Assembly (NCBI RefSeq): GCF_001667885.1
Contig: NZ_LZJW01000100.1
Location: 1 to 36,688, forward strand
Direction: 5' to 3'
DNA from: Mycobacterium scrofulaceum
Lineage (GTDB): Bacteria; Actinomycetota; Actinomycetes; Mycobacteriales; Mycobacteriaceae
Length of the DNA: 36,688 bases
Shown: positions 36,138 to 36,688 of the stretch, piece by piece
How the letters are laid out: every line of letters begins with the position of its first letter
How positions within the stretch are numbered: position 1 is the first letter of the stretch
Position numbers and translations under genes: made by a program
The notes under the pieces: generated by a model
The model's database searches: none
What the model saw: the letters and a program-made list of their open reading frames with translations, nothing else
Told to the model about the DNA's origin: nothing

Positions 36138-36688
36138 GGCGCACCGTCGCGCGACGACGACCAGAGTTGCGTCACCGCGGCCAGGTCGTCCGCCGAGAGC
36201 CCGGAGGTGCTCATCGGCTCGAACCGAGCGTCGGTGTGATCGGTGTCGTCCTGCCCGTCGAGAGCGGCCGCCAGCTGCTGCACCGTCGGGTTCTCGAAGA
36301 CCATCCGTGGGCTGACCGCCAGGCCGGCGGCCCGCGCCCGCGAAGCGAGCTGAACCGACAGGATGCTGTCCCCGCCCAGGGCGAAGAAGTCGTCGAAGCG
36401 GCCCACCTCGGGCGTCGACAGCAGTTCGGCGAACACCTTTGCCAGCGCCCGTTCGGTGTCGGTGCGCGACGGCTCCGTGTGTCCGGTGGTGGTGACCGCG
36501 GGCCGCGGCAGCCCGGGCCGATTCAGCTTGCCCGACTCGGTCTTGGGAAGCGCGTCCAGGACGGTCAGCGACGACGGGATCATATAGCCGGGCAGCGTCG
36601 CGCCGATCGCGGCGCGCACCTGGGAGGTGCACGGCGGCATCTCGATGGCCGGATACGTTGTGCCGCAACGGCCGATAGTCGATGACGC
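36134..36688 (-). CDS. mbtE: Mycobactin NRPS MbtE, C-terminal part (start beyond window)
   Basis: These are the last 184 residues of MbtE, the NRPS that adds the first N-hydroxylysine and elongates the acyl chain. Visible are the end of an adenylation domain ([27 protein letters not shown], with the catalytic Lys of the SGKL motif) and a carrier domain with [11 protein letters not shown] holding the phosphopantetheine Ser. The stop overlaps the mbtF ATG as ATGA. The upstream part of the gene lies outside the window. Confidence 0.93.
   Translation of the reverse strand, partial: ASSTIGRCGTTYPAIEMPPCTSQVRAAIGATLPGYMIPSSLTVLDALPKTESGKLNRPGLPRPAVTTTGHTEPSRTDTERALAKVFAELLSTPEVGRFDDFFALGGDSILSVQLASRARAAGLAVSPRMVFENPTVQQLAAALDGQDDTDHTDARFEPMSTSGLSADDLAAVTQLWSSSRDGAP

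Noticed and set aside
36138..36668. 177-codon N-terminal extension of MbtF
   Set aside because: It is an out-of-frame reading of mbtE. The condensation domain begins directly after the ATG at 36137, which overlaps the mbtE stop.

Overview
This GC-rich window comes from a Mycobacterium chromosome, most likely a slow-growing species outside the M. tuberculosis complex (for example of the M. avium complex or a relative; the species itself is an inference). The evidence is gene content and order. Running dnaG-sodC-dgt-TPM protein-PPE-glyS-smtB-zur-uppS-recO-amiA2-era-corC-ybeY-phoH-rsmE-dnaJ2-hrcA-cfp2-mbtH-mbtG-mbtF-mbtE, it follows the M. tuberculosis Rv2343c to Rv2380c segment as I remember it. 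Comparisons with M. tuberculosis below are from memory, not from an alignment.

Layout. Positions 1-2865 (minus): the N-terminal part of DNA primase, a Cu/Zn-type superoxide dismutase lipoprotein and a dGTPase-like HD protein. Positions 2955-4943 (plus): a TPM-domain membrane protein. Positions 4966-6800 (minus): a PPE38/PPE40-like ESX-5 protein and a small Rv2348c-like protein; the EsxO/EsxP pair and phospholipase C genes found here in M. tuberculosis are absent. Positions 7026-9402: a zinc-ribbon glycyl-tRNA synthetase, divergent from the zinc sensors SmtB and Zur, with an operator-like palindrome between them. Positions 9540-14333: an alpha/beta hydrolase, a conserved small protein preceded by a MIRU-like tandem repeat, decaprenyl diphosphate synthase, RecO and amidase AmiA2. 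Positions 14409-18364 form an accessory block (RecQ helicase, PLP decarboxylase, short-chain dehydrogenase). Positions 18418-26804 are a long minus-strand housekeeping run: HrcA, DnaJ2, RsmE, PhoH, YbeY, an unrecognised secreted proline-rich membrane-anchored protein, a CorC/CNNM protein and Era. Positions 27011-28875 (plus): a small conserved protein, then a carboxymuconolactone-decarboxylase-like protein and an ECF41-type sigma factor. Positions 28869-30065: two tandem Cfp2/Mtb12-like secreted antigens. Positions 30234-36688: the mycobactin genes mbtH, mbtG, mbtF and the 3' end of mbtE, in translationally coupled order.

How the genes work together. SmtB and Zur sense zinc. MbtE-H build mycobactin, the iron siderophore. 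UppS makes the C50 lipid carrier. HrcA and DnaJ2 belong to the heat-shock system. YbeY, Era and RsmE act on 16S rRNA and ribosome maturation. Relative to M. tuberculosis, the extra genes mostly sit at ends of transcription units. The exception is the unrecognised 430-residue protein, which is threaded into the ybeY-corC unit with a TTGA stop/start overlap at each end.

I found no complete mobile element, CRISPR array, tRNA or rRNA. Nothing here is a clear multi-gene system of unknown type. The strongest leads are the unknown envelope gene and its near-repeated junctions, the zinc-linked glyS/smtB/zur arrangement, the ECF41 pair with a matching promoter, and the RecQ with an unusual C-terminal tail.
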